A stretch of 20,117 nucleotides of DNA from Actinomycetota bacterium (GCA_009705185.1 WLCS01000004.1:1-20117), one strand, 5' to 3'. Counted from the stretch's first letter, positions 7,513 through 16,337 are shown. The notes: a model not told the origin generated them from the sequence alone. Numbers and translations are program-made.

Positions 7513-9367
7513 AGTTCCACTCGACAATATCGCGTGAAATCTTCTGTGCAGTAATTCCTAAATCTTCAAGAATTTCTGAGCGCTTAGAATGTTCGATGAA
7601 TTCCAATGGAATACCAATGCTATGAATCGCAACGTTTACTCCAGCATCACGGAACATCTCTGACATCGAACTTGCGATACCACCGTGCTTGATTCCATCT
7701 TCTAGTACTACAACACTCTTGTATCGACGTGCCATTGCAATCAGAGAATCTGGCAAAGGCTTCACCCATCGTGGATCAATCACCGTCACTCCCACACCTT
7801 CGCGGTAAGCCTGTGATGCAGCTTCAACTGCAATCGCTGCCATTGAACCAATGCTGACGAGCAAAACATCTGCACTTTCTCCGCGATAGAGAACATCGAT
7901 TCCATCACGGCGTTCAAATGCCGGAATATCACTTTGTACTGCACCTTTTGGAAAACGCACAGCGGTTGGCGCATCATTGACATCTAGAGCTTCGCGAAGA
8001 GTTTCACGCAAACGAGCAGAATCTCGAGGGGCTGCAACTCGCATTGTTGGCACGATTCCTGTTACAGCTAGATCCCAAATCCCATGATGTGAAGGTCCGT
8101 CATCACCTGTGATGCCGGCGCGATCTAGTACGAAAGTAACGCCTGCCTTGTGAAGTGCAACATCGAGAAGCAGTTGATCAAAAGCACGATTAAGAAATGA
8201 TGAATACACGGCAATAACTGGGTGAAGGCCAGTAAATGCGAGTCCGGCTGCGCTTGTTACGGCATGCTGTTCGGCAATTCCAACGTCAATCGTACGCTCT
8301 GGAAATGCTTCTTGAAATTTATCTAGTCCGGTTGGTCCAAGCATCGCTGCGGTAATTGCCACCACATCTTTACGTTCTTTACCGATTGCAAGTAACTCTT
8401 CTGAGAAAACATTGGTCCAGCTGGTCGAAGATTTAGAAAGCGGCGTACCAGTTTCAGGATCTACGATTCCAACAGCGTGGAACTTCTCGGCTTCATCTGC
8501 AACTGCTGGCTGATGACCTTTGCCTTTTTCTGTAATGACGTGAACTAAGACGGGCTCGCCAAATTCTTTTGCTTGCTCGAGTGCGCGCTCCATTGCTGCA
8601 ACATCATGACCATCAATAGGGCCGACATATTTCAAACCTAAATCTTCAAACATTCCCTGTGGCGCAACAATGTCCTTAATTCCCTTTTTCATTCCGTGCA
8701 AAGTCTCATAAATAGGAGCTCCCACCACTGGCGTGTGCGAAAGAATTTCTTTGCCCCAGTCGAGGAATCTTTCATAACCACGAGTGACTCGAAGAGTAGA
8801 AAGATAAGTTGCAAGTCCACCAATAGTCGGTGAGTAAGAGCGTTCGTTGTCATTGACAACAATGACTAAATTTCTATCACTAGCAGCTGCAATATTATTG
8901 AGAGCTTCCCATGACATTCCGCCAGTAAGTGCCCCGTCTCCAACTACGACAACCACATGACGATCGGATTGGCCAGTAATTGAGAAACCACGTGAAATTC
9001 CATCTCCCCATGAAAGAGCAGTCGATGCATGTGAGTTCTCGATTACATCATGGTCACTCTCACCACGATTTGGATAACCCGCAATTCCACCGCGTTGACG
9101 CAATCCGTCAAACTGATCTGCACGTCCTGTAATTATTTTATGAACATAAGATTGATGGCCAGTATCAAAGAGAACAACATCTTTAGGTGAATCAAAAGTT
9201 CTGTGAATCGCAATCGTGAGTTCAACAACGCCTAAATTTGGACCCAAGTGGCCACCAGTTTTAGATACTTTTGTAATCAGAAACTGACGAATCTCATCAC
9301 TGAGTTCGGCGAGCTGTTCATAAGAGAGCCCGCGGAGATCCGAGGGACCCTTTATCGATTCAAGCAT
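7451..9367 (-). CDS. dxs: 1-deoxy-D-xylulose-5-phosphate synthase
   Basis: 638 residues, usual DXS length. [10 protein letters not shown] (His40), [10 protein letters not shown] (His71) and the thiamine-diphosphate motif GDGALTGGM (143-151) ending in VNDN (171-174) are all present, as is the activating glutamate Glu366 in GIAEQHAV. It condenses pyruvate with glyceraldehyde 3-phosphate, the first step of the MEP isoprenoid pathway, and also feeds thiamine and pyridoxal synthesis in many bacteria. The start ATG lies 14 nt after the aconitase stop. A TAGACT hexamer 6 nt before the ATG suggests a separate leaderless promoter in addition to read-through from acn. The C-terminal tail of about 20 polar residues (starting around WNSTVEEMQ) is the part that overlaps fadB and looks like a family-atypical extension. 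Confidence 0.96.
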   Translation of the reverse strand: MLESIKGPSDLRGLSYEQLAELSDEIRQFLITKVSKTGGHLGPNLGVVELTIAIHRTFDSPKDVVLFDTGHQSYVHKIITGRADQFDGLRQRGGIAGYPNRGESDHDVIENSHASTALSWGDGISRGFSITGQSDRHVVVVVGDGALTGGMSWEALNNIAAASDRNLVIVVNDNERSYSPTIGGLATYLSTLRVTRGYERFLDWGKEILSHTPVVGAPIYETLHGMKKGIKDIVAPQGMFEDLGLKYVGPIDGHDVAAMERALEQAKEFGEPVLVHVITEKGKGHQPAVADEAEKFHAVGIVDPETGTPLSKSSTSWTNVFSEELLAIGKERKDVVAITAAMLGPTGLDKFQEAFPERTIDVGIAEQHAVTSAAGLAFTGLHPVIAVYSSFLNRAFDQLLLDVALHKAGVTFVLDRAGITGDDGPSHHGIWDLAVTGIVPTMRVAAPRDSARLRETLREALDVNDAPTAVRFPKGAVQSDIPAFERRDGIDVLYRGESADVLLVSIGSMAAIAVEAASQAYREGVGVTVIDPRWVKPLPDSLIAMARRYKSVVVLEDGIKHGGIASSMSEMFRDAGVNVAIHSIGIPLEFIEHSKRSEILEDLGITAQKISRDIVEWNSTVEEMQFPEHENADRKQTR

Positions 9368-9373
9368 CTGCTC

Positions 9374-9379
9374 AGTCTA
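9374..9379 (-). promoter_or_regulatory. -10-like hexamer TAGACT for dxs, leaderless
   Basis: On the minus strand TAGACT is followed by 6 nt (GAGCAG) and the dxs ATG. It begins only 2 nt after the acn stop codon. The spacing equals that of the other leaderless promoters here. No good -35 is seen. Confidence 0.45.
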
Positions 9380-9381
9380 GA

Positions 9382-12039
9382 TTAGCCGCGAAGCTGACGC
9401 AGTACGTACTGCATGATTCCGCCGTGGCGATAGTAATCGGCCTCGCCAGGAGTATCGATTCGTACCTTGGCTGTGAAGGTTTTCTCCCCTGCAGTGACAG
9501 TAACTTCGCGTGGAATTTCGCCGTTATTGAGGGCAGTGACTCCAGAGATTGTAAATACCGCATCGCCCTTGATTCCAAGTGACTGTGCATTTTCGCCATT
9601 AATAAATTGAAGCGGAAGAACTCCCATTCCAATTAAGTTAGAACGGTGAATGCGTTCGAAACTTTCAGCAATTACTGCGCGAACTCCGAGAAGAGCTGTT
9701 CCTTTTGCTGCCCAGTCACGAGAAGAGCCAGAGCCGTATTCTTTTCCTGCAAGAATTACTAGACCCACGCCGGCTTCTTGATACGCAACTGATGCATCGT
9801 AAATAGTTGACTGATTTCCATTGTCTAGGAAGTTACGAGTGAATCCGCCTTCTACGCCATCGAGCAAGAGATTCTTTAAGCGAATATTTGCAAAAGTTCC
9901 GCGAATCATTACTTCGTGATTTCCTCGACGCGAACCGTATGAGTTGAAATCTTTACGGTCTACACCGTGCGCTTCAAGATACTTACCAGCTGGTGAATCT
10001 GCTTTGATATTTCCAGCCGGTGAAATGTGATCTGTTGTTACAGAGTCGCCCAGAATCGCCAAAACTCGAGCACCAGCAATATCTGTCACTGGCTTAGGTT
10101 CTGCCGGCATGCCTTCGAAGTAAGGTGGTTTGCGAACATATGTTGATTGAGGATCCCAATCGAAAGTCTTTCCTGTCGGTGTATCAAGTGACTTCCAGCG
10201 ATGATCACCGTCAAAGACGGATGCGTAATCCTTCTTAAACATTTCAGAAGAGATAGAAGAGTCAATAACGCTCTGGATTTCTTGAGCAGAAGGCCAAATA
10301 TCTTTGAGTAGAACTGGATTGCCATCTTTATCATTACCGAGTGAATCCTTTTCGAAATCATGATTCATGGTTCCGGCCAAGGCGTAAGCGACTACTAGCG
10401 GTGGAGATGCAAGATAATTCATTTTCACATCTGGACTAATACGACCTTCAAAGTTTCTATTTCCTGAAAGTACTGCGGTCACGGCTAAATCATTCTCGTT
10501 CACTGCTTTGCTGATTTCGATTGGAAGTGGACCTGAGTTACCAATACACGTAACACAGCCATATCCGACGAGGTTAAAACCAAGTGCTTCCATATATTGA
10601 GTGAGGTTGGCGCGATCGTAGTAATCGGTGACAACTTTTGATCCTGGTGCAAGCGTGGTTTTCACCCAAGGCTTTGATGTCAGCCCTTTTTCTACCGCTT
10701 TCTTTGCAAGCAGAGCTGCGCCAATCATCACCGATGGATTTGAAGTATTAGTACAAGACGTAATGGATGCAATAACTACATCGCCATTCTTGATTGTTGT
10801 CGCATTTGATCCCACATGCACCGGATAAGCGTCTTTTCCAGTTTTATCAGAGAAGTAAGTTGGCAATACCTTTTCAAATGAAGATTTCGAAGCGGTAAGA
10901 GAGATGCGATCTTGCGGACGCTTAGGTCCAGCAATAGATGACACGACTGTCGCAAGATCGAGTTCGATGTGTTCAGAAAAACGTGGGGATACAGATGGGT
11001 CGTGCCACATACCTTGTGCTTTTGCATATTGCTCAACAAGTGCGACTTGGTCATCACTTCTGCCGGTAAGTCTTAAGTAGCGGAGTGTTTCTTCATCGAT
11101 TGGGAAGATGGCGCATGTAGAGCCGTATTCAGGTGACATGTTTCCGATCGTTGTTCTATTTGCCATTGGCACAGATACAACGCCAGGTCCGTAGAACTCA
11201 ACAAATTTTCCAACAACACCATGCTTACGAAGCATCTCTGTGATTGTCAGCGCCATATCAGTTGCTGTTGTTCCGACAGGGAGTTCGCCAGATAATTTAA
11301 ATCCAACGACGCGTGGAATAAGCATCGATACCGGCTGTCCGAGTAGAGCTGCTTCTGCCTCAATGCCACCAACGCCCCAACCAAGTACGCCAAGTCCATT
11401 GACCATTGTTGTATGAGAATCTGTACCTACAACAGTGTCTGGGTATGCGCGAAGAACCCCATTGACGTTTCGAGTCATGACAACGCGAGCCAAATATTCA
11501 ATATTTACTTGGTGAACGATTCCAGTTCCAGGTGGGACCACCTTAAATTCATCGAATGCCCCCTGGCCCCAGCGAAGGAAGCGATAACGCTCACGATTGC
11601 GTTCATATTCAATATCTGTGTTCTTTTCAAATGAGTCTTTCGTACCAAAAACATCTGCGATAACGGAGTGATCGATAACTAACTCAGCAGGAGCAAGTGG
11701 ATTTACCTTGCTTGGGTCTCCCCCAAGATCCACGATTGCTTCACGCATCGTTGCTAGATCTACAACGCACGGCACTCCTGTGAAATCCTGCATCACTACG
11801 CGTGCAGGTGTGAATTGAATTTCAGTATCTGGTTCGATTGATGGATCCCACTGAGCAAGAGCTTTGATGTGATCCGCGGTGATGTTTGCACCGTCTTCAG
11901 TTCTGAGAAGATTTTCTAGCAATACCTTGAGTGAGAATGGAAGATTAGATGCACCTTCGACTGATGAGATATCAAAAATTTCAAAATCTTTACCAGCGAC
12001 GTTGAGATTCTTCTTTGTGCCAAGTGAATTCTTGCTCAT
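9382..12039 (-). CDS. acnA: Aconitate hydratase (AcnA/IRP-type)
   Basis: 885 residues, matching the AcnA class. The three [4Fe-4S] ligands are Cys429 (SITSCTNTS), Cys495 and Cys498 (GYGCVTCIG), with the 66- and 3-residue spacing of E. coli AcnA. Other active-site stretches are [21 protein letters not shown] and [12 protein letters not shown]. It interconverts citrate and isocitrate in the TCA cycle. The start ATG has only a weak SD (AAAGAG, about 8 nt upstream) and no TAnnnT at leaderless distance. An 18-bp perfect palindrome 23 bp upstream probably controls it. The gene lies 33 bp after the TRAM methyltransferase stop and 14 bp before dxs, so a TRAM-acn-dxs transcript with internal promoters is plausible. 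Confidence 0.96.
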   Translation of the reverse strand: MSKNSLGTKKNLNVAGKDFEIFDISSVEGASNLPFSLKVLLENLLRTEDGANITADHIKALAQWDPSIEPDTEIQFTPARVVMQDFTGVPCVVDLATMREAIVDLGGDPSKVNPLAPAELVIDHSVIADVFGTKDSFEKNTDIEYERNRERYRFLRWGQGAFDEFKVVPPGTGIVHQVNIEYLARVVMTRNVNGVLRAYPDTVVGTDSHTTMVNGLGVLGWGVGGIEAEAALLGQPVSMLIPRVVGFKLSGELPVGTTATDMALTITEMLRKHGVVGKFVEFYGPGVVSVPMANRTTIGNMSPEYGSTCAIFPIDEETLRYLRLTGRSDDQVALVEQYAKAQGMWHDPSVSPRFSEHIELDLATVVSSIAGPKRPQDRISLTASKSSFEKVLPTYFSDKTGKDAYPVHVGSNATTIKNGDVVIASITSCTNTSNPSVMIGAALLAKKAVEKGLTSKPWVKTTLAPGSKVVTDYYDRANLTQYMEALGFNLVGYGCVTCIGNSGPLPIEISKAVNENDLAVTAVLSGNRNFEGRISPDVKMNYLASPPLVVAYALAGTMNHDFEKDSLGNDKDGNPVLLKDIWPSAQEIQSVIDSSISSEMFKKDYASVFDGDHRWKSLDTPTGKTFDWDPQSTYVRKPPYFEGMPAEPKPVTDIAGARVLAILGDSVTTDHISPAGNIKADSPAGKYLEAHGVDRKDFNSYGSRRGNHEVMIRGTFANIRLKNLLLDGVEGGFTRNFLDNGNQSTIYDASVAYQEAGVGLVILAGKEYGSGSSRDWAAKGTALLGVRAVIAESFERIHRSNLIGMGVLPLQFINGENAQSLGIKGDAVFTISGVTALNNGEIPREVTVTAGEKTFTAKVRIDTPGEADYYRHGGIMQYVLRQLRG

Positions 12040-12062
12040 CAGTATTTCTCTTTCAGTAAATT

Positions 12063-12080
12063 TATCTTGACGTCAAGATA
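12063..12080. promoter_or_regulatory. Perfect 18-bp palindrome TATCTTGACGTCAAGATA, putative operator of aconitase
   Basis: The sequence equals its own reverse complement over 18 bp. It lies 24-41 bp upstream of the acn ATG and its left side, read on the minus strand, contains the last codons and TGA stop of the TRAM methyltransferase gene. A continuous palindrome of this kind is typical of MarR- and some GntR-type operators. In Streptomyces the MarR-family protein TamR is reported to act on the aconitase gene; whether this is such a site is inference. A TAAATT hexamer just downstream could be the -10, placing the palindrome between -35 and -10. Confidence 0.65.
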
Positions 12081-13287
12081 CCTTAAGAGGCACAAATTTG
12101 GCAACACATTCGATGTGATGAGTCATAGGAAAGAGATCAAAGGCCCGTATCTCTGCCATTTCGTAACCGTAGTCACGGAAGTATCCGGCATCTCTGGCTA
12201 GCGCTGCCGGGTCGCAGGCCACGTACACAACCGCACGAGCAGCGATGCGAGAAAGTTCTGCGATTACATCTTTGCCAGCTCCTTCTCGCGGAGGATCAAG
12301 TACAACTACATCGGCGCGCGGAAAACGCGTAATTGCTTTTGCAACATCTGCAGTAACGATTCCCACATTGCTGTTGTTGGCAAAATTTCGTGAAGCATCC
12401 GCAGTGGCGGATTTACTTCCTTCAACAATATCGACGTGCCCACTCTCTCCAACGAGAGGAAGGATTGCTCCAGTAAAAAGCCCAACTCCCCCATAGAGAT
12501 CGAGAACGTGATCTCCCATTTGAGGCTGCAGGAATTGGACAACTGCTTCACTGAGAATTCGGGGAGCATCTTTATGACTTTGCCAGAAAGATTTTTGGGA
12601 TACTTCGAAAGTTTTATCTCCCACTATGTAATGTGCGATGTCAGGGCCATCTGTTAATCGCATAGGAGATTCGTCGCGTGAATTTGCGGTTGCAATACTT
12701 CTCTGGCCTGTATTAGATATTGAAATTTCAATTCTTTGATCGCCTTTCGCCCCCGCACGTGCCAGTTCTGAGAATTTCATATCTGGCGAAAGAATCCGAC
12801 AGTCATCAACTGGAATTACTTTGTGACTGCGAGCCTGGTAGAAACCGAGAGCTCCGCTCTTATTTGTTACTGCGGTGCATCGAGTTCTCCATCCAAGTGA
12901 TTGGGAAACCTCTTCAACATCAACATCAATTTCCATTTTAGCTATACGGCTAAATTGTTCCTTAATAACTTCGCTCTTTAAATCACGTTGGCGCTGTGCG
13001 CTGATATGTTGAAAATCGCATCCACCACACCCGCTTCGATGGGCATATCTGCACGGAGCTGAAACTCGGTCACTTGATGGCGAAAAAATCTCAACAACAT
13101 CTGCGCGATTAAAGCTTGATCCAACGCTTGTGATCTCAATAAGAACTTCTTCGCCAGGAATCCCGTGGCGCACAAAAATCACTGCACCTTCATGTCGAGC
13201 AATAAAGTGGCCACCATGGGCGATTTTCTCGATGGAGACCCTAATTCTCGCGCCAACTTCAAGGGTTGTTCTTTGAGAACGTGTCAT
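12073..13287 (-). CDS. TRAM-domain class I SAM-dependent RNA methyltransferase (RumA/TrmA-like)
   Basis: 404 residues. A TRAM RNA-binding domain at about 8-70 is followed by four cysteines suited to a [4Fe-4S] cluster (Cys79, Cys87, Cys90, Cys162), the arrangement of RlmD/RumA. The methyltransferase domain has the SAM loop DLYGGVGLF (262-270), DPPREG (330-335), the catalytic Cys357 in VACDPAALARD, and the general-base region HIECV. It should methylate C5 of a uridine in rRNA or tRNA; the exact target cannot be assigned. The start ATG follows TACGCT-N6, a leaderless promoter, and is divergent from the first trkA. In mycobacteria the same family (Rv2689c) sits beside the TrkA pair. Confidence 0.9.
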   Translation of the reverse strand: MTRSQRTTLEVGARIRVSIEKIAHGGHFIARHEGAVIFVRHGIPGEEVLIEITSVGSSFNRADVVEIFSPSSDRVSAPCRYAHRSGCGGCDFQHISAQRQRDLKSEVIKEQFSRIAKMEIDVDVEEVSQSLGWRTRCTAVTNKSGALGFYQARSHKVIPVDDCRILSPDMKFSELARAGAKGDQRIEISISNTGQRSIATANSRDESPMRLTDGPDIAHYIVGDKTFEVSQKSFWQSHKDAPRILSEAVVQFLQPQMGDHVLDLYGGVGLFTGAILPLVGESGHVDIVEGSKSATADASRNFANNSNVGIVTADVAKAITRFPRADVVVLDPPREGAGKDVIAELSRIAARAVVYVACDPAALARDAGYFRDYGYEMAEIRAFDLFPMTHHIECVAKFVPLKVS

Positions 13288-13293
13288 ATCCCA

Positions 13294-13299
13294 AGCGTA
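13294..13299 (-). promoter_or_regulatory. -10 hexamer TACGCT of the TRAM methyltransferase gene, leaderless
   Basis: Minus-strand TACGCT, then TGGGAT (6 nt), then ATG at 13287. No SD. It shares a 50-bp divergent gap with the trkA promoter. Confidence 0.55.
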
Positions 13300-13325
13300 G
13301 TCGAGATAATTTTCCCGCAGAGTAG

Positions 13326-13331
13326 TAAGTT
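13326..13331 (+). promoter_or_regulatory. -10 hexamer TAAGTT of trkA, leaderless
   Basis: TAAGTT is followed by AGTCCC (6 nt) and the GTG start at 13338. This spacing supports the GTG as the true start, since no SD is seen. Confidence 0.55.
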
Positions 13332-13337
13332 AGTCCC

Positions 13338-13997
13338 GTGCACGTAGTCATCATGGGTTGCGGTCGAGTTGGTTCATCACTGGCCGCCGAGCTTGAAGCA
13401 GCCGGTCATTCTGTAGCAATCATCGACCAATCAAAAGAGGCTTTCCGCAGATTGGGGCCTGATTTCAAAGGCCGCACAGTTGTAGGTGTTGGTTTTGATA
13501 GAGATACATTGCTTGAAGCTGGCATCGAAGGCGCACAGGCATTTGCTGCTGTAAGTAATGGAGATAATTCAAATATTCTCGCAGCTCGTGTAGCTCGCGA
13601 AAGTTATGGCGTCACAAATGTTGTAGCCCGTATTTATGATCCAGGCCGCGCGGAAATTTATCAGCGTCTTGGTATTCCAACAGTTGCGACAGTAATTTGG
13701 GCAACAGATCAAATCTTGCGTCGCATCGCACCGGGTGGTGCGCGATCTGAGTGGCGAGATGCAACTGGAACTGTTCAGCTATTAGAAGTTCACCCTCACG
13801 TTGATTGGTATGGGCGTCCCATCTCAGAGCTTGAATCTGCAACAGAGTCCCGCGTTGCCTTTCTTACGCGCTTAGGTGAAGGACTTATTCCTGAAGCCCA
13901 CACTGTTTTGCAAGATGGAGATTTAGTACATATGACTATTCGCGATGACAAACTTGCAATCGCAGAACAAGTTCTGACTTCGGGACCCGGTGAATAA
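13338..13997 (+). CDS. trkA: TrkA/RCK potassium-uptake regulatory protein (first of pair, CeoB-like)
   Basis: 219 residues. A Rossmann RCK-N domain begins at once: GCGRVG (residues 7-12) is the dinucleotide-binding turn and Asp30 at the end of the second strand indicates NAD(H)-type ribose binding. After a linker near 125 an RCK-C domain covers about 140-219. Such soluble proteins form rings on the cytoplasmic face of Trk/Ktr-type K+ channels and gate them in response to nucleotides. The membrane subunit is not in the window. It is followed after 3 nt by a second RCK gene, the CeoB-CeoC arrangement of mycobacteria (Rv2691-Rv2692). In those genomes an APC-family permease lies next to this pair; it is absent here. 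Confidence 0.9.
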   Translation: MHVVIMGCGRVGSSLAAELEAAGHSVAIIDQSKEAFRRLGPDFKGRTVVGVGFDRDTLLEAGIEGAQAFAAVSNGDNSNILAARVARESYGVTNVVARIYDPGRAEIYQRLGIPTVATVIWATDQILRRIAPGGARSEWRDATGTVQLLEVHPHVDWYGRPISELESATESRVAFLTRLGEGLIPEAHTVLQDGDLVHMTIRDDKLAIAEQVLTSGPGE

Positions 13998-14000
13998 GCC

Positions 14001-14663
14001 ATGAGAATTGCAATTGCGGGTGCAGGAAATGTGGGTCGTGCTATCGCGCGCGAACTTTTGGACAACGGACACCAAGTACTTTTGATCGACCGCGATCCAA
14101 AAGCTCTCAAGATTGATTCTGTGCCCGATGCAGAGTGGTTGATGGCCGATGCTTGCGAAATTGCATCGTTGGATAAGGCAGAACTCAATAAATGTCAGGT
14201 TCTCGTTGCAGCTACTGGAGATGACAAAGTGAATCTTGTTGCTTCATTACTTGGAAAAACTGAATACGGCGTTCCTCGCGTTGTTGCGCGAATCAATCAT
14301 CCAAAAAATGAATGGCTCTTTGATCAATCTTGGGGTGTAGATGTCGCTGTATCAACACCAAGAATTATTGCAGCCCTTGTCGAAGAAGCTGTCAGTGTGG
14401 GAGATGTTGTACGACTCTTCTCATTTAGAAAAGGCCAAGCAAATCTTGTTGAAATCACCCTTCCAGATTCTTCAATTTGTATTGGAAAAACTGTAGAAGA
14501 AGTTTCACTGCCTGATGATGCATCTCTTGCAGCAATTGTCCGAGATGGCAGAGTCATTGCCCCGGCTCCAAGTGATTTGTTTATTGCCGGAGACGAACTT
14601 CTTTTTGTCGCATCGGCTGCAGCTGAAGATAAAATTAAAGACTGCTTTATCGCTCGTTCTTAA
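14001..14663 (+). CDS. trkA: TrkA/RCK potassium-uptake regulatory protein (second of pair, CeoC-like)
   Basis: 220 residues with the same layout as its upstream neighbour: GAGNVG at 7-12, Asp30 in LLIDRDP, an RCK-N domain to about 125 and an RCK-C domain at about 140-220. The ATG lies 3 nt after the first stop, so the pair is co-translated and probably makes a mixed RCK ring. Sequence similarity between the two is confined mainly to the nucleotide-binding start, so this is an old duplication and not a recent one. A short hairpin followed by T residues overlaps its stop. Confidence 0.9.
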   Translation: MRIAIAGAGNVGRAIARELLDNGHQVLLIDRDPKALKIDSVPDAEWLMADACEIASLDKAELNKCQVLVAATGDDKVNLVASLLGKTEYGVPRVVARINHPKNEWLFDQSWGVDVAVSTPRIIAALVEEAVSVGDVVRLFSFRKGQANLVEITLPDSSICIGKTVEEVSLPDDASLAAIVRDGRVIAPAPSDLFIAGDELLFVASAAAEDKIKDCFIARS

Positions 14664-14671
14664 GCGATTTT
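14649..14671 (+). terminator. Putative Rho-independent terminator after the trkA pair
   Basis: ATCGCT (14649-14654) pairs with AGCGAT (14663-14668) across an 8-nt loop, followed by TTTC. The stem is only 6 bp and includes the trkA stop codon, so it is weak. It separates the trkA pair from the convergent DUF3159 operon. On the opposite strand there is no T-run. Confidence 0.35.
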
Positions 14672-15274
14672 CTAGGCTTTGATGCTTGGAACGCGACGAA
14701 TAATTAGCCAAGAACCATAAGCAGTAGCCAAGAAGAATGGGTATCCCATCGCCAAATTTACGGTTCCTAAGAGATTTACATTTCCACTTCGATAAATTGG
14801 GTACTGCACAGCAATGCGAGTAAAGAACATTCCAACCCATAGCCATCCCGCTTGGATATAAACTTTTTTGCGTTCTGGGTGGTTTCTCCACAATAGATTC
14901 TCGCCGAGGATTGGCCCCAACATCAGACCAAGAATCGGCCATCCAGCAAGATTTGCAATCAGATACACAGTTCCATATCCCAAATTTGTCAGTAGTTTTG
15001 GAATATATAAATCTGATGGATTGCCGGTTCTATTTGCAAACCACGCGCATATTAGAATTCCAATAAATCCGCTCATGGCATGCTGGATTGTGTCTCGTTT
15101 AATCAAGCGAATAATTGTGAGCACTGCTGAGACCGATATAGCTGCAATCAGTGCGTTCTGGAGATCTTTTTGCACGTTGAAAACAATGAGAAAGACGATG
15201 GATGGAATTCCAGAATCAATGAGTCCCTTTTTGCCACCGAAGGCGTCGAGGACTTTATCTCTATCTTCGTTCAT
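14672..15274 (-). CDS. DUF3159 family membrane protein
   Basis: 200 residues with about six membrane segments. Family features seen are FGGKKGLIDSGIPSIVFLIVF near the N-terminus, RLIKRD, the SGFIGILICAWFANRTGNPSDLYIP segment, AGWPILGLMLG, and R-x-A-V-Q-Y-P-I-Y towards the end. The family is actinobacterial with no assigned function, although its layout resembles small polytopic transporters or intracellular-septation-type proteins. Its ATG overlaps the dut stop by 4 bp (ATGA), so it is the last gene of the thioesterase-dut-DUF3159 operon. In mycobacteria (Rv2693c) OB-fold and DUF3710 genes separate it from dut; here they are missing. Confidence 0.85.
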   Translation of the reverse strand: MNEDRDKVLDAFGGKKGLIDSGIPSIVFLIVFNVQKDLQNALIAAISVSAVLTIIRLIKRDTIQHAMSGFIGILICAWFANRTGNPSDLYIPKLLTNLGYGTVYLIANLAGWPILGLMLGPILGENLLWRNHPERKKVYIQAGWLWVGMFFTRIAVQYPIYRSGNVNLLGTVNLAMGYPFFLATAYGSWLIIRRVPSIKA

Positions 15275-15714
15275 GCTCTACCTGTTGACCCAAATCCATC
15301 GGAACCTCGTCCGGATCCTGGCAGTTCTTGAACTTCTATAAATTCAGCTCGTTCAACTTTTTGGAAAACTAATTGTGCGATTCGGTCTCCACGTTTAAAA
15401 GTGATGCTCTCTTTCGGATCGTGATTGATCATGATGCATTGCAATTCACCGCGAAATCCTGCATCCACTGTGCCAGGAGCGTTCACCATCGTTACTCCAT
15501 GTTTGATTGCTAATCCAGAACGAGGATGCACAAGTGCAACATATCCATCCGGTAAAGCAATTGAAATGCCAGTTGGTACCAAAGCTCGCTCCCCTGGTTT
15601 TAAGGTGATATCTATTCGCGAGACGATATCTGCTCCAGCATCTCCACCTTGTGAGTACTTCGGAAGCGGCAGATCGGGATCCAGACGCTTGATAAGAACG
15701 TTAAATGAACTCAT
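15271..15714 (-). CDS. dut: Deoxyuridine 5'-triphosphate nucleotidohydrolase (dUTPase)
   Basis: 147 residues with all five motifs of trimeric dUTPases: I GGDAGADI (23-30), II PRSGLAIKHG (64-73), III NAPGTVDAGFRGE (78-90) with the catalytic Asp84, IV RGDRIAQL (108-115) and V GRGSDGFGSTG (135-145). It hydrolyses dUTP to dUMP and pyrophosphate, keeping uracil out of DNA and supplying dUMP for thymidylate. Start and stop overlap both neighbours by 4 bp (ATGA at each junction), so it is translated by coupling within a three-gene operon. Confidence 0.97.
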   Translation of the reverse strand: MSSFNVLIKRLDPDLPLPKYSQGGDAGADIVSRIDITLKPGERALVPTGISIALPDGYVALVHPRSGLAIKHGVTMVNAPGTVDAGFRGELQCIMINHDPKESITFKRGDRIAQLVFQKVERAEFIEVQELPGSGRGSDGFGSTGRA

Positions 15715-16295
15715 GGATTGATATCAAATTCTGGATCAACAAAGGTAAGTAGGTGAGGATTCTTGCGAAGCGCCTCCATGTAATCTGCCGGCGCATTCTC
15801 TAAAAAGTGTTTCATTGGCACGATAACAAAAAGTGCTGCTGCTCGCACTGCGATATCTCCTTCTGGTCCACCTAAACGCCCTACCGCCTCTGAATAAACT
15901 TTGCGATTTACTTGTCCAGTAATTCGCGCGGAAATATGAAGCACGGTTCCGATTGGCACAGGTTTAATGAAATCTGTTTCTAATCTCGCAGTCACTGCTG
16001 GCGCGCGCAAGAGCCACATAAGTTTTCCAAGTGCCTCATCGAAGGCGAGTGACAACAATCCGCCATGAGCTAAGCCAGGTGCTCCCTGATGATTTTCTGT
16101 CACTGTGAATTCTGCAGTGATGTCAGCACCTGCACCAACATGAGCAACTAAGTGCAAACCTGTTGGATGTAATTCTCCGCAACCAAAACAATGTGCGAAA
16201 TGTGAAGGGATCTGAGTACCGGTAGCGGGTGAGAGTTCATGCCTCTCAGGAATGATCGCGCCATCTGGCGGTGTAGTACTTGCAACCCGGCTCAT
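15711..16295 (-). CDS. PaaI/4HBT-type hotdog-fold thioesterase
   Basis: 194 residues. A short CFGCG motif (Cys36, Cys39) precedes a hotdog domain with the HGG signature at 77-79 (GLAHGGLLSLAFDEALG, with Asp86 a likely acidic catalytic residue). PaaI-like relatives hydrolyse acyl-CoA or aryl-CoA thioesters. The start ATG lies 6 nt after a minus-strand TAGCCT, a leaderless promoter, and the N-terminal 30 residues before the motif are Pro/Thr-rich and variable. Its stop overlaps the dut start by 4 bp. Linkage to dut suggests only shared expression, not shared chemistry. The natural substrate is not predictable. Confidence 0.83.
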   Translation of the reverse strand: MSRVASTTPPDGAIIPERHELSPATGTQIPSHFAHCFGCGELHPTGLHLVAHVGAGADITAEFTVTENHQGAPGLAHGGLLSLAFDEALGKLMWLLRAPAVTARLETDFIKPVPIGTVLHISARITGQVNRKVYSEAVGRLGGPEGDIAVRAAALFVIVPMKHFLENAPADYMEALRKNPHLLTFVDPEFDINP

Positions 16296-16301
16296 GAGAT
16301 A

Positions 16302-16330
16302 AGGCTACTTGATGAATATCCCGATAGCCT
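16302..16330. promoter_or_regulatory. Mirror-image divergent leaderless promoters of the thioesterase operon and DUF3093
   Basis: AGGCTA (16302-16307) and TAGCCT (16325-16330) are reverse complements separated by 17 bp. Each strand therefore reads TAGCCT, 6 nt before the thioesterase ATG (minus) and 7 nt before the DUF3093 ATG (plus). The -10 of each promoter occupies the -35 position of the other, so polymerase cannot sit on both at once. Confidence 0.5.
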
Positions 16331-16337
16331 AGACCTT

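Noticed and set aside
14505..14942. 145-codon minus-strand open frame across the end of the second trkA and into DUF3159
   Set aside because: It lies over two well-supported genes in another frame, shows no family-like pattern, and has no start signal.
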